Under the pieces are notes generated by a model that was given only the letters and a program-made list of their open reading frames with translations, made no database searches and was not told where the DNA came from. Positions 1 to 12,214 of a stretch of 64,000 nucleotides of DNA are shown one piece after another (the first letter of the stretch is position 1; each line of letters opens with the position of its first letter). The stretch lies in NCBI RefSeq assembly GCF_014805625.2, contig NW_023998415.1, forward strand, positions 716,407 through 780,406, read 5' to 3'. The position numbers were made by a program, and so were the translations under genes. The stretch comes from Glossina fuscipes (lineage: Eukaryota; Arthropoda; Insecta; Diptera; Glossinidae).

Positions 1-729
1 TTATACCTTGTACCATTTTCTACCTAAGGGTGTATAAAGAGGTGTTTGCGGATATACGTAAGACCTTGACGGACTTCAGACAGATGCATTTTTTACTTTA
101 TCGATCGATTAAAGACCACTTAAATGCATGAACTCTTATTTTTGATGAATAAAATTACAAATCAATCGGGAAATGGGTGTAGTTAATGGGAAAAATACAA
201 AAGAACATATATAAGTAAGTTTCAGTAAGTTTCCAAAAAAACCTACTTATGTTTTTCTACATTATCGTGAACAGTCACTCCTTGATTTCTACAAATCGAT
301 CTATCGACAGGTGTTCACTATGAATTGCGAGCCAATGTAAGTAGACAACAAAATAACAACAAAATAAGAACTTTGATCTTTCTTTAATAAATTTATCAGT
401 ACATATCAAAACGTAAACATTATTCATTACTCTTACCTTGCTTCTATCCGAGGACAGTTTTCAAACCAAATTGTACTCAGATAGCGAGCCATCAACAAAA
501 ATTGCCATAAATAAAGAAACAAACTACCAAAGATCTTAGTTGCACTCAACAATGGTCAAGTAGCTTGTAGTAAAATGAAAATTAGAAAAAAAACACTATT
601 CAAAATTTGTTACGCAAAGAGATACGAAATCTTAAACATACGACGCAGATCTAAATTGCTACACGTTTAAGGGTTGAGCACAACTGCCTCTGAACACGTC
701 TCATGTCTGCCCGTTCAGTTTTACATTCA
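1..729. other. AT-rich non-coding DNA, left edge
   Basis: I see no gene here. The sequence is AT-rich with stops in all frames. The first bases (a 'ttatacctt...' start followed by 'gggtgtataaag') resemble the ends of the dispersed repeats seen later in the window, but too little is present to assign them. Confidence 0.5.
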
Positions 730-920
730 AGCTATAGCTTTGAGATGTCTTGAAAAGAGGTTTTGGCCCCAGGGTAAACTCTATTAAAAATGGATTGGAT
801 CGGATTAATTTTGCGGTCACTCCCCATATAACGTGTTGTTTTCAGGACATCGTTATATGAAAAGGAGTGCAATTCGCCAAATTTCTTGACAGACACTGTT
901 AGCTGATAGTATTTCTGCAC
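730..920 (+). repeat. Dispersed repeat family 2, short fragment
   Basis: The order 'gagatgtcttgaa', 'ttggatcgga', 'cactccccatataa', 'cgttatatgaaaa', 'ttgcaattcg-ccaaatttcttgaca' is the same as in the longer family-2 copies near 24.9 and 59.2 kb. It is diverged. The small open frames across it are not genes. Confidence 0.4.
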
Positions 921-2580
921 ACTAAACAGCTGTAAAAGACTGGGATCGGATGAGCTAATATTGTGATACTGAAAATTAATGAATCCCTCTTAAATCTATC
1001 CAGGAGTTTCTTAACTCCTAGTCACCCAAAACATTTTGGAATATTATGTACGTTCATGCGATCAAACGTCATAAATATGTGAACATATCTTTATACATAC
1101 TCTGATACATATTTATCTATATATAAATATACACACAAATTATTCGAGCAAAAGTGATACAATATATATATATATATATATATAGTATAGATATAGTTAT
1201 AATCGTTTGCTGCAAGTGTCTTCAATTTTAAGCAGCTTGGTCGTGGACATGAAGCGATTTGATCCATACACGCATTCACACCTTAAGAAATCGGTGCAAA
1301 TTGCGTTACTAGGGTCCCTATTTTGTGTGTTGTAAATTAATTCTCTTGTTTGCTTAGCGACGAAAATTTTCTCAAGTTTATCTGAATTTGTCATTTATCT
1401 TAGTTCCCAGCAGGTGACATTATGTAGGAATGGAAGAAATGCAATCTTTTATTAAATGCTAAGATAACAGTAACCCGACAAATCAAGTCAAGGGATTCTA
1501 AGATGGTTTCGTAACAAAAGGCATGAAGAAAGTAGGAACTGCCAATACTTACTATGTTAGGGGAATGAGTTTTATCTTGAAGCGCACACGTATAAATTAG
1601 GCACAAGGACTTTTCGAAAATCGTACATCATAAAAAGCATTAGTAATAATTAACATAATAATAACTTAGAACAGATTGAATCTATTTTTTTTCACAGTTT
1701 CAAACAAATTACACAATTGCCTACGGTTTACATAAACGTTTATAGCTTTTAGTTTGTTAGAGATTCAAAGCAATTAGAAATACTTTGGATTTCGGAATTT
1801 GATTAACTCTCATCTCATATCTAATTATAAGGAAAGTATTCAGACTAATCTTTAGGTTGATAAGTGAGGACCTTCTGCCCATGCAGCTATCAATTTTTCT
1901 TCTCACACTCTATGATGTGCAATCATTGTTTTACGCAATACGTAAGACTTGCAGGCAAAATTAAATTCATTAACAAGTAAATTCTTTGATGTGTAAATGA
2001 TAGGCTGATCTATTTACGAGTGTTGTTTAAAAAGTTTCCAACGTTAGAGATAAACAAATTTAAGGAAAAAATATTTTTATATTATAAGGGACGCATGTCT
2101 GCCTTAATTTTATTTTTAGTTTTCGGCATAGTCTCTTTGAACGTCAAGTCACTTCTTCTAGCGATACTTCCACCGCTTTAACATGTCTTGACAATAGTTG
2201 AAATGTTTTTCTGCAAAACAATTATCAACGATGGTAATGGCATCTTGATTTTGAAGAAAATCTCTATCCTTCGATTTCAAATTTTTGCTTAAGGAACAAA
2301 GCAAAGGTGTTCGGCAGTGCATCAAGTGAGTAACAGGAGTAGCTGAGATGCTCTAACCGTAATTGTCCTTGTGAACAGTAAAATTTTTTTTCTACAAATA
2401 TGGCGATTTTCCGCAGTTTCTAGCTTTAGCTTGTCAAGCGATAATGCATAGTATGTTCATGTTTCAAGTGCGTTTGTATTTGTGCAGTGCATTGGTGTAT
2501 CGAAATTCCACCTACTTTGGTCAATCGTAAGTAGAGCGTTTGAAACGGAATGGATTCGATCTAATGTAAAAAAAAAGTTG
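921..2580. other. AT-rich non-coding DNA
   Basis: No gene or RNA is recognised. The stretch contains one TA microsatellite and short A/T homopolymers. Short open frames of about 62-68 codons on the minus strand have low-complexity translations and no recognisable motif. Confidence 0.5.
1162..1184. repeat. (TA)n microsatellite
   Basis: An uninterrupted alternating AT run of about 23 bp. Confidence 0.9.
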
Positions 2581-3015
2581 TTTATTTATTTACTTCATTA
2601 AATTTCGTTACAGAATCAGTTGTTAGCCGAATGCAAACTGCAAAATGTAGCATAAAGAAGAAAAAATAAATAAAAATAAAGATGAGATCAACATATAATA
2701 TATAACAAAATTCATTTAAGCCCTAAATTAAGATACTGGCTATATGTTGACGAATGAATATGTGCTCATTTATACATTATTAGTAATAACAAATGAGAAA
2801 AAATCATATACAAAGGGGTATTTTGAATCAGTTCGCTTGTATTTGTACAAAACGTTTAGCAGTTAATTATGCAATATAACACTTTTCACCTTATTAACAA
2901 AACGAGACAAAATGAGAAAGATCGAGTAAGTGGTAATAATCGTTGTACATTTTACACATTACCCGAAAAGCAGAAGAGCACAAAATGTCTTGAGACCCCT
3001 CTGAGGATGTGAATA

Positions 3016-3240
3016 TCAATAAGCTCTAATATAGCCGGTGAATAAACATTTCGCGACTTTTTCAAGAATAGACACATCAATGACCTTCAATCTGTTATTA
3101 TACGGTGGAAGAGATAGCGCGGGATCCCATCCCAAATCTCGCAAAGCAAACGTCAACAAGTCCCGTTGAAGAGACTCCAAGTGATTAACATGGCTTCTAT
3201 AACTAGAGATGTATATAAGCATTTGGTAACGTAAGGGTCC
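3016..3240 (-). pseudogene. LINE reverse transcriptase, C-terminal fragment
   Basis: A 68-codon open frame carries the post-catalytic RT signature 'HVNHLESLQRDLLTFALRDLGWDP', written here in pieces: HVNHLES, QRDLLTFALRDLGW, DPALSLPPYNNRL. It aligns with the 32.7-33.2 kb copy (SIESVQKQF, LFALRNLGWDP, APLSPYEYRLL). A DPYVTK motif just upstream matches DPYITK in that copy. This domain follows the catalytic palm and thumb in CR1/Jockey-group elements. The fragment lacks the catalytic YADD region and about 100 C-terminal residues, so it cannot be functional. Confidence 0.75.
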
Positions 3241-3419
3241 TTGAATTCTTTATACCGTCTTTTTGTAGACCCTAAAAGGGGACTAGCTTTATCAAGTGAA
3301 ATTTCTATATGACTGTCACAGTTCGGTGTTGAATCAAAACCAAAAACCTAAACCAAAACCTAAATCCTTACAAATGCAATCATTCTCCAGGATGTGATTG
3401 CCAATACATTGACAGCTAG

Positions 3420-3597
3420 ACAATTTACGGCCAGCAACAACGACAGATGATGCCTATCTTCGAAGCGAAACAAAGGGATCAGCTCGAAATATATTAGTAT
3501 TCCAGCAAAAAATTAAGTCAAACAACTTATTAATCGCATTAAAGATGTTGTTTAGCTGACACAAACCTAAACCAAAGGCACCATCGAAGATCTCTTC
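3420..3597 (-). pseudogene. LINE apurinic endonuclease fragment
   Basis: The minus-strand translation reads GLCQLNNIFNAINKLFDLIF, then a few residues, then ADPFVSL, with a stop shortly after. This matches the C-terminal third of the CR1/Jockey-group endonuclease domain, where a 'Q-x-N-x(n)-N-x-x-x-x-L-D-L-V-F' block is followed by 'A-D-P-L-V' and then the catalytic histidine region. It lies between the ORF1-like and RT pieces on the same strand, which supports one decayed element. The exact ends are uncertain. The family assignment is from recognition of the pattern, not from a search. Confidence 0.5.
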
Positions 3598-4075
3598 TTA
3601 ATTTAATGGATAAGAGAAGGGAATGTAACACCCCAGGTCGTCGTTAAGAACCAACGAAACACTGGACAGCTTAAAGTCATCTAGCGTTTTTAACTTAACA
3701 CTCAAACCAAGTGATTAAAGCCAAGTGCTCTAAGTAAACCGCAATATCAGACGCTGGAGGAATGTAAGAGCACGTAATATATGCAGGTATGTAGTTTTAT
3801 TTTAATGCCTAGAAATTCAACATTTGTAGACACAGAAGGACTAACCAAAGAGGAGGCTAAGCAATGATTAATCACAATTAACACTCCCCCACGGGTTTTA
3901 CACTATCTGTCACACCTAAAGATTTCAAACTCTGAGCAAAATATCTCACCCTCCAATATCCCCGGCTTAAGTCAGATTTCTGTCAATGCTACCACAAGAT
4001 AATCAGACTTAACGGAATTTTCAGATGTACTGTCTACTGATACAGTATTTCTAGCATATGCGAGCTATCCATTGG

Positions 4076-4363
4076 TTATTTTGTCTGATAAACTGATTGC
4101 TCCAAAATCACAGAAGCGATATTCTTTTGCCAGCGTACAAATTCTTTAACAAAAATTCCTTGAGGCCAAAGCTTTGCCGACATAATACGTTCGAAAACGG
4201 CTGCCGGTAAAATATTTTTGAAGGCAGCAGTATTTTTCTGATGTGCCGAATTCAACTTAAAAAGACTACATTTTCTCCGAGCTACATCCTCTAAGAGCTT
4301 ATCACTCAAGAACTTCACAATCACTTCTTTGGGAGTACTTAAGTTAACACCCTTCGGTCTCAA
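4076..4363 (-). pseudogene. Probable LINE ORF1 protein, C-terminal fragment
   Basis: A 95-codon frame includes 'TPKEVIVKFLSDKLLEDVAR' near the start and 'WPQGIFVKEFVRWQKN' near the end. Many insect LINE ORF1 proteins end in a fold with this layout: a beta strand reading like 'vIVKF.s...rd', a helix, then 'G.iFvnE.lt....'. It lies upstream of the endonuclease and RT pieces on the same strand, as an ORF1 should. No CCHC knuckles are visible in the retained part. The assignment is an inference and moderately weak. The alternative is an unrelated chance frame. Confidence 0.4.
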
Positions 4364-7334
4364 GGGCGACTTAACTAATTAATTTTTTTAGAACGAAGAA
4401 ATTCGCTTAACTTGTATATAAATATTTTTAACTATATGCATGCACGCGTTTGGGTTCTCCTATAGGACATATGGTCGACAGACAATGTAGGGTAACAAAT
4501 TTTTTGTCGGTAACATAGCCATAGAAAAGGTTAAGTATAATAATATGTGATAAGTAAGACAATGTGTGTTTAAAAATATGAGATTTTTCTTGGTTTTTTT
4601 TAATGACAAAATGTAGCTTTTCAGAGAATCAGCGATTCAGAGAATCTATGAGTGCAGTTTCTTTGCATTACATTGCCGTTTTCTTAAAGGAATATATGTG
4701 TAACAATAAAGGGAGTGGAAAGTGTCATTCGATGAAACCAATGCTCATCAAGTTTTCTTCAAAGTAAATGTAATTTTATTTGTCGTTCCGATTATGACAA
4801 CTCTTATTGATGCATTATATATTGTCACTCAGTATATATATATATATGTATGAATAACTCAAACGTTAATTGATTCTCTTTCTTTGATACAATGAAACAA
4901 ATGTTTCGTGTATACATGGGATACACAACGAACATTCACTTCGCTCTCGAGCAGAGAGGCCAGCTGATGGGGTGTGATATTTAATGGTAAGTTAAATTTC
5001 TTTTACGCTTTTACATCCGTTTACGTTAAATTGTCCTTTTCATTAAGAACATATGCACACAAATTACGTATTATTGTGAAAAATGTATAACACATTCGTA
5101 CAATGTAATATTCTCCTTAAAAACATGTTCGAATAAGTTGTAACAACATTAATGAGATGCCGTAGCTCATGCACATGATAAACAATTCGTAGAGACCTGA
5201 CAAAAAATCCATATTGCTTTTAAAGTGTATCAACCCTCCAGAAACTTTTGTCGAAATTTTATGTCGTTTCATGAACATTTGTTTACGGCATATAGTAGTT
5301 TTAGTAACGCTATTTTGTCATTTTCAAAACAATCTCATGCCATTGCTTGTCCTCCCTCTCTCTCTCTCTCTTATGATGCATCTATTGAAGACGGCTGGGA
5401 CTGTTTTTTCCGCTTAGCATCTGTGAGACACAAAAAATGTATGATTAGATCTTCGAAACTTTACTAATTCGTAGAATATTAGTCCGACCAGCGTTATCAA
5501 ACGCACACAAGTATATCCAAATTAGATTTATTTTGAATTTTAACTAAAGCCACGCTAATGTACTTTGCTTTGCAAATGCTTTAACATTTAGGTGAATACT
5601 TTCTAAAGACATTATTAGAATTAGAAATCAACAGAGAAAAGGCGTTAGGCTGTACTTTCCCAACAAGAATCCGTTTGACTCAGGCATTCTTTCTGGAATA
5701 GTTGAGGAAAGACTTGAAATGTTAACGGAAAAAATTCTTCTTGATTGGTGACAAACCAAGGAGCATTTGCGATTAATCTTCAGCTTTTACTCTGATATCT
5801 CTACAATGTGTCTACGTTAGAATTGCAGAATATTCCACATAGTTGGGTGCCAGACGTCCATATTGGTTTTCAAACGGTTTTGTAGAATAAAACTTACTTT
5901 GTCTATTTAAAAACATTTTGTTTTAAGGAACTCTGACTAATTAGTTATTACTTTCGATCATTTAATAGTTTAAGAATAACAAATGTAACAATATCATAAG
6001 TAATTTTAAGTATAGTATTTACTCAAACTTAATTTTGAATGCATATCTCAGCAATGCCACCGCTTGCACTTAGTCTTTTAAATTACTTCTGCAACTTCGC
6101 ATTGTATTCCTTAAATTCAGCTGTATTTGTTGCAGTTTATGTGTGTGTGTTTGTAGTCTGTTTTGCTAGTTATGTTAACATTTGAGATAAACGATTTACT
6201 TTTATGTTCAAATAATTCATGCAATTAACTTTGCCCTTTTAATTTCTTAGACGCTTAAGAGTTGATATGTTACTTTTAACTAGCAAATGTTCATTTGTGC
6301 ATACTGCCTGACAATACAATTACGCAACACGTCATTAGAAGCGACGAAAGTAGTAAATCTTAAAAATGTCTGATATTCTTTTATATACCGTATCTTATAT
6401 ATTACTATATACCCATGAATATTTCAGATAACATACGCTTTTCTATGGAAGCCGAAAGTTCAATGAGTAAAAGAAGTGGTATTCTCCTCCACCTTTTGAA
6501 ATGTCTCGTTTTGCGTATGCTATTATAAAATGGCTTTCTTCTGGGTGTAGAGCATTCTTTTACAATACCTGTGCCAGAAGTGTCAGAAGCGGTTGATCGA
6601 ATGCGAGAGTAGATACCTCATGAAGGCTACGTTTCAAAATTTTCGGACGCTAGGTTGCTTACCAAAAAGATTGAATAATGAATGTTCTCAGTCTATTGTT
6701 GAACATCGTTATGTTCATTCATTTCAGAGATTCTTGTTCAAAAAATATTAAAAGACGAACTAAATTCTTTTCAAGTCTGCGTTTTCATTATAAGGGGAAA
6801 ATACTTGATGGCGTAGTTTAACCGAGACTGTGCAAGCTGCAATTATGAATATAAAGACAATGCACCGTTTCACACTAATCATCAATAGTTGTTGTTTGAA
6901 TTGTTTTTTTACGCACGGACCGTTGTCTCCTTTTAACGTTGCAACTATGGCTGGAGGGTATAATGAAGACGTGGAGTTAGCGTTTGCTAGCTACTTTAGA
7001 GTGTTCGCAGAGACTCACTGCAAGCGGAGTGTTGAAGTCTTTAAATATCGCCGGATAAAGAATGCCGAGTCCTGAAGAGAAATAAAAAAAAAAATAGTTC
7101 ACAAATGTTTCCTATTTTTGTTGTAAGCTTCTTGCAGTGTTGCACTGGTCGATTAATTTACTTACTGCTTTAAACTAAGCTTAATTACACGGCATAGCTT
7201 TTTATTTCATCTTAAAACCTAATCGAACGTAGTTTAAGATGCCGCTACTTGTCTGCTAAACTATATGTACTATGTCATATGGTTTTATACCAACAACCGA
7301 AGAATGGTTATGTAATCATTTAGTCAAAACATTT
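4364..7334. other. Non-coding DNA, no assigned gene
   Basis: The sequence is AT-rich and contains a CT microsatellite at about 5350-5370. A frame at 6830-7075 (+) ends with a GC-richer part whose translation contains NEDVELAFASYF and HCKRSVEVFKYRRIK. This is loosely like a mariner transposase C-terminus (EVE...FF.....Y..G......RW.K), but no upstream transposase motif supports it. Nothing else is recognised. Confidence 0.4.
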
Positions 7335-7705
7335 GCAACGCCCAGAAGAAAGCTTCAGAAATCCTGTCAACTACATACATTCTTGATTCCTATCAAATTC
7401 TACTAAGAATGTCCGTCTGTTCGTAATGTAATGTCACTTTTAAATATTTTTTTGGTCGAAACATGAAGATATGAACTCGAAAACTTGACAAAGACATCGA
7501 AAGTTCTTGCATGCAGGCTGATATTGAAAATGGGAAAAAATCCGTAAAAGGATACAGCTGCAGTACAACTTAAGTTGAACACATCTTTGTTCTTGAAAGC
7601 AACGAGAAAAGGACTCACAAACTACAAAAAATACAATAACAAAATTTGGGTAGAAAAATCGGAAAAGATTGGCCACTCCCACCAAATACTGTAAAGCATA
7701 AAAAT
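7335..7705 (+). repeat. Dispersed repeat family 1, unit A
   Basis: The unit starts 'gcaacgcccagaagaaagc', continues through 'cattcttgatt', 'atgtccgtctg', 'ttcttgcatgcagg' and 'tgatattgaaaatgggaaaa', and ends near 'ccaaatactgtaaagcat'. The same landmarks occur in the same order and spacing in units B (8.3 kb), D and G (19.7-21.1 kb). There is no coding capacity. The 71- and 81-codon antisense frames here are by-products. Confidence 0.7.
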
Positions 7706-8322
7706 TTCGATTTTATTCTTCTTTCCTTGCAACTTGCGCTTGCTGCCAAATATAATTTTCCCATCACTTTATTTTCACCTAAGTCAAAAAAGGTGAACTT
7801 TTTTTTATTGTAAAATCTATCGATTTCCCCGAAAACATAATTTATTTATTTGTTTTTTTTTGAGATTTTAAGTTTAAACATTCTATTTTCCGCGTATGAA
7901 ATTAATTATTACAAATAACCTCGTATTGGGAACTGGTTGCGAGGCTAAGCTGTCTTTTTATATAAGTGGTGGTTAGATGATCTTTATTTTACTACGTACT
8001 AAACTGTTGAAGAAGTCGCCCTAAAAGCTGTAAATTCAAATCACGTATCAAAGAAAGCTTGTCTTAAGTTACAGCTCAATGCTGTAAACTTAGTTTATAA
8101 AATTTATAAATGCGTTTCAGAAAATCTATAAAATATATGAAAATTACGTAATAATAATCATATTTATTCACATTCTATATTTCTGAGAGTTCCACAACAC
8201 ATGATTCCTTTACCATTAACGGAAAATCCTCTTTTTCTCAATTAATTAAAAAACAAGTAATAACATTATAGTCGGGCAAGGCCACCGGAGGGTGAGTGGG
8301 ATATTCATTTCGACGAAAAGCT
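7706..8322. other. AT-rich spacer between repeat units
   Basis: I see no gene. The right part includes 'gtcgggcaaggccaccggagg', which leads directly into unit B and may be the beginning of the repeat. Confidence 0.45.
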
Positions 8323-9050
8323 TGCAACGACGACCAGAAGGAAGCCTCAGAGACCTCACACAGTATATATATTCTTGATCAGCATCGAATTTTAAATCGA
8401 TTAAAGCATGTCCGTTGTAAATATTTTCCTGGCCGCAAAAATGAAGCTATTGACTTGAAATTTGGCAGAAACATTGGAAGGTCTTGCACGCAGGTTGGTA
8501 TTGAAAATGGGCTAAAGCGGTTAAAGGACACGCCAACGGCATAACGCAAACTGAAAACACTTCTGTTTTTCAAAAGGAGTGAAAAATTGGTTTTTTACAA
8601 AAATTTGAACGCGTATTCTATGGGCGATACTGTAACATCTTTGTGTAAAAATGCAAAAAAACTGAGCACGCCTACCCAATATTACAGTGTATCAAAATTT
8701 CATTGTTTCTTCCCTTTATCTTTGTAATGCGCAGAAACAAGCTTCAAAAACCCTATAAAGTATCTGAATTCTTGCCAGTTTTAAATTTGGAATGCACTTA
8801 AACATGTCCCCATATTTCTCTGTCCGTATTTGCCTCTTTGCGTAGCTTTGCAGTATTTGTGGTAAACAATCTCTCGTTAGCGAAAGTGAAGTCATCGCCT
8901 TCACATTTCGCGCAAGAATTTGGAATTTACCTAAACTTTTAAAAGGACACTTCTACAACGCCCAGGTGCCTTTACGAGAAAAACTTCTACTTTGAAAATA
9001 TAAGAAATCAGCTGCGCCCGCTCCATATTATACAGCATGAAACTTTTGTT
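8323..9050 (+). repeat. Dispersed repeat family 1, paired units B and C
   Basis: Unit B (8323-8705) has 'cagaaggaagcctcagaga', 'tatatatattcttgatcag', 'catgtccg', 'tttggcagaaacattggaag', 'cttgcacgcaggttg' and 'tattgaaaatgggctaaa'. Unit C (8730-9050) starts 'gcgcagaaacaagcttcaaaaaccc' and contains 'cagtatttgtggtaaacaat', 'gttagcgaaa' and 'gaagtcatcgcct'. The pair, including the junction 'caatattacagtgtatcaaa' followed by a short T-rich spacer, recurs as units D-E at 19.7-20.5 kb. B and C therefore form one mobile or duplicated composite rather than two independent insertions. Confidence 0.7.
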
Positions 9051-9179
9051 CTTTTACTTTGTTTGTCTTTTTTAGGATAACGGTGATGACTACAATATAT
9101 TGCGTTTCGACTGAATTGAACTTTCTTACTTGTTTTTTTTATAGAACACAAAAGTTATATCTGCTTTCTATATAAGGGC

Positions 9180-9890
9180 ATATTTTTCATGTACGTATTT
9201 ACGGGGAAGCGGGCCCAAAACCCAACCTAATATAATACAAATTTAATCGTTACATAGCGCCGGCTCCAAAAATAGACGTAGATGGTTCAAATTTTGTAGA
9301 GTTCATTTTCGTATGAGATTTCTATTATGGGTCAATTTTGATCACAACGTATTAAAGCTTTAACTTCTCTGCTCTACAAAGGATCAATTTTCGTGAAAAT
9401 CCTTATTAGAGTGGAATCTAAAAAATTGGCCGAGATGGTACAGTTAATTTTTTTATTTTAAATTACTATTATGATATAATTTTCATCATGAAGCATTGAC
9501 AATTATACGTTTTTGTCGTATGAACTTCAGTTTTCTTATTAATTTAGAATATACTACTAATTAGCCACTTTTGCAGAGAAATTTTGACAATTACAATTTT
9601 TTTCTAGTGGTCGAAAAAGTGGACCGATCCGAACCATTTTTAACACCGTTTGACCCTGGACCAAAAAATGTCATTGAACCAAATTTCATCACAATATCTC
9701 AAAAATTGCGACTTTTAGCTTGAATAAAAATGGATAGACATAAGACGGACAGACAGACCTAGATTAATTCAGATTATGATTCTGAATCGATCGGTATGAT
9801 TAAAGATGGGTCCATTTTAAGCCCTTCTGCGTTTCACATACGAGTGCACTAACGTAATATACCCTGTACCACAAGTAGTGTAGTGTTTAA
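9180..9890 (-). repeat. Dispersed repeat family 2, near-complete copy
   Basis: On the minus strand this reads: 'ggacccatctttaat', the 'gattcagaatcataatctga' block, 'gtctgtctgtccg', 'tttgagatattgtgatgaaa', 'cggatcggtccactttttcg', then 'ggttcaaatt...' near its far end. The same order is present at 24.7-25.5, 44.4-44.7, 56.4-56.9 and 59.0-59.5 kb. The plus-strand right end reads 'aatataccctgtaccaca', a likely terminal motif. No protein is encoded. Confidence 0.65.
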
Positions 9891-12165
9891 AAACAGCATA
9901 TAATAAAATGATGTCCGTTAAATAAATTACCAATGTTAATATTTTTTTTTGTTTCTCAATTTACACTGGGATTCCGATATAAAGCGCGGTAAATACCGGC
10001 TAATAATAAACACGAGATAATCATTTGATGGTCCGAAGTTTGTTTCTCCGCACACTCTCGACATATCATAGTATCTTTTTCCCCATAGACCAATTTTTAT
10101 TAAAAATTTGAGTAGTGCTCATTCTTAATTTCCCTCCAAAGTGAAAATTTGGTAATCCATTTTTGTTAAAGAAAGTGATTTGGATTTTTATGCAGATATT
10201 ATAACTTACTTACGATGTTGTGCAAATCAAGCGTCGATACTCTCACGCAGGTCTGTGATGTCATCGCGTCGGACCCGCTACTTTTAAAATTTCATATAAT
10301 TCGACATTCTCGCATGTGACAGTGCTGGACATGGATTGTACCTGTTTTCACTGCCGGCTCATTATCGGAGCAGATATTAAATGTGAAACGTAATTAAATA
10401 TTTTGTTTTGGTCCACTAGAGGAAAATTGATGCCGAATGCCATATTTTCAATAATATTCTGACCACTGCGCAGTGATGAGCAACATGCTTCAAAGCTTTC
10501 GCGGATGCTGGAAGGCATCTCTTTGATTTATTTGGTTTGCAAAGCGTGGCTATCCATGTTTGAAGTTAATTTATGAGGGTTCAAAAAAGCCTCGTTGATT
10601 TTTCCCATTTTTTAGCGATATTTCTAATGCACACTGCGTAGAAATCGGATGTCAAATGCAACTCTATGCAATGTATATCTGCGTAAACGATCACATGTGT
10701 TTGTTTTGCATATCAAAATAAATACGCCAATAAGAAACAACAAGTAATTGTTATTTTTGTGCAGTAATTAATATTCCTTATCGATAAAATTAAAATTATA
10801 ACCAATTTATTCTACATAATTTATCAATCATGAAGAATTTTTAATCCTAGATTGAACTGATTAAAAGTTTTTTTGGAAATTTTCATAATCGCTTCCATAT
10901 TTTGATTAAACAATATATAACCATCCTAGCAAATCGTAAAAAGCGCTCCCTGCAATTCGAACATTCGTGCAAATCGACGCAAAAAAACAAAACCACATTT
11001 CGGTGCAAAGTATGTCAATGTCATTTTCTGTTTAACTATTAATGCACAATTGATTAATTCCAAGCGAATAGAACGTTGCACTTAGAAACACTGCTACATG
11101 GCATATAGCAGTGTCGTGTATAACAATTACAAGCAGTATATACAACATATAGATTATTATAAGGTGCTAAATAATGGCACAAAAGCTGAACGCTAACTGT
11201 GCTGGAGATGAATAGCAGAGATCCTTTGTAAAAAGTAACTTTGGCTCAAGTTATACTCTGGTAGAACGTACGTTATAGTACGTTGTGGTAGGGTAGATGA
11301 AAATTATGGCCACTATATATATAAATGGAGTAATCGCCTATTAATTCAAACGCCAGAGGAAATTAACTCGTTGCCTATCGGACCAACCATGGGTCTGTGC
11401 ATCAAACATTTTTACTACCACGCTTTGAAAATCTTACCTCCGTCCAACCTATTTTCTGTTTTTTCATTTCACCTAAATTGTCTCTTTTTTCCTTTTTCTA
11501 AGAGGGAAAGTAAAGGTAGAAAAAAGGAGTAGCATTATTTATTTTTATTTTGTAATTGAAGTAATGATATATTTTGCACAGCGCAGCCATATTAGATATC
11601 TTACTTTTATACAAGTTCTTTAGCATTTTTCATAAAAACGTCAATATAAAAGTAAAAGAAAATTAAAAGGGAGAAAAAAATAAAGAAGAAAACTCACTTA
11701 CCCTATCGTGAATAACGAAGAGATAATCATTGTTACCTACTTGTGAATCTTATAACCTTTTCATCGGCTTATATAGAGTAAGTAGTTTTAATAAAAGTTT
11801 CTAGGTTCGATAAATAGAGTTTATTTTATTAAAGCAGTATGCAAACGCCGACAGCTGCGGAAATCTATGTAGAGAAATAAAAGAAAATAAAAAAAATGAA
11901 TAAACAATCGAAAATTTGTTCATAAACAAAAATATTACAAACACGTATTTATTTATAAATACTAAAAAACTCATAAAAGCGCAGCAGATGAACTTGATGA
12001 ATATTTAGGTATTTAAAAAGTAAATATGTATTAGTGGAAAAATAATTTCTTTTTAAGCAGGAAAGACAACTTAATAAAATTTAATGAAGTGTTGGCGAGA
12101 TAAATCGGAACTTGTGTGTAAGTCGTTATGTAAAGCAGTCGTAATCATAAATGTATCATATATTG

Positions 12166-12214
<49 letters not shown>

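Larger units (their letters stand above)
2581..4363 (-). mobile_element. Decayed CR1/Jockey-type LINE, ORF1-to-3' end
   Basis: On the minus strand the pieces lie in the order expected for a non-LTR retrotransposon: an ORF1 C-terminal-like piece (4363-4076), an endonuclease-like piece (3597-3420), the end of the reverse-transcriptase ORF (about 3240-3016), and an AT-rich 3' region finishing in a short TAAA-type tail (about 2581-2592, seen as tttatttattta on the plus strand). The last piece is homologous to the LINE at 32.4-33.2 kb. The full element should exceed 4 kb, so most of the RT core is deleted. Stops and frameshifts throughout make it a fossil. That it is a single insertion is inferred from order and orientation only. 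Confidence 0.6.

Noticed and set aside
8296..8544. 82-codon plus-strand frame with balanced composition
   Set aside because: It lies within repeat unit B; the equivalent frame is broken in the other units, so it is not maintained as protein.
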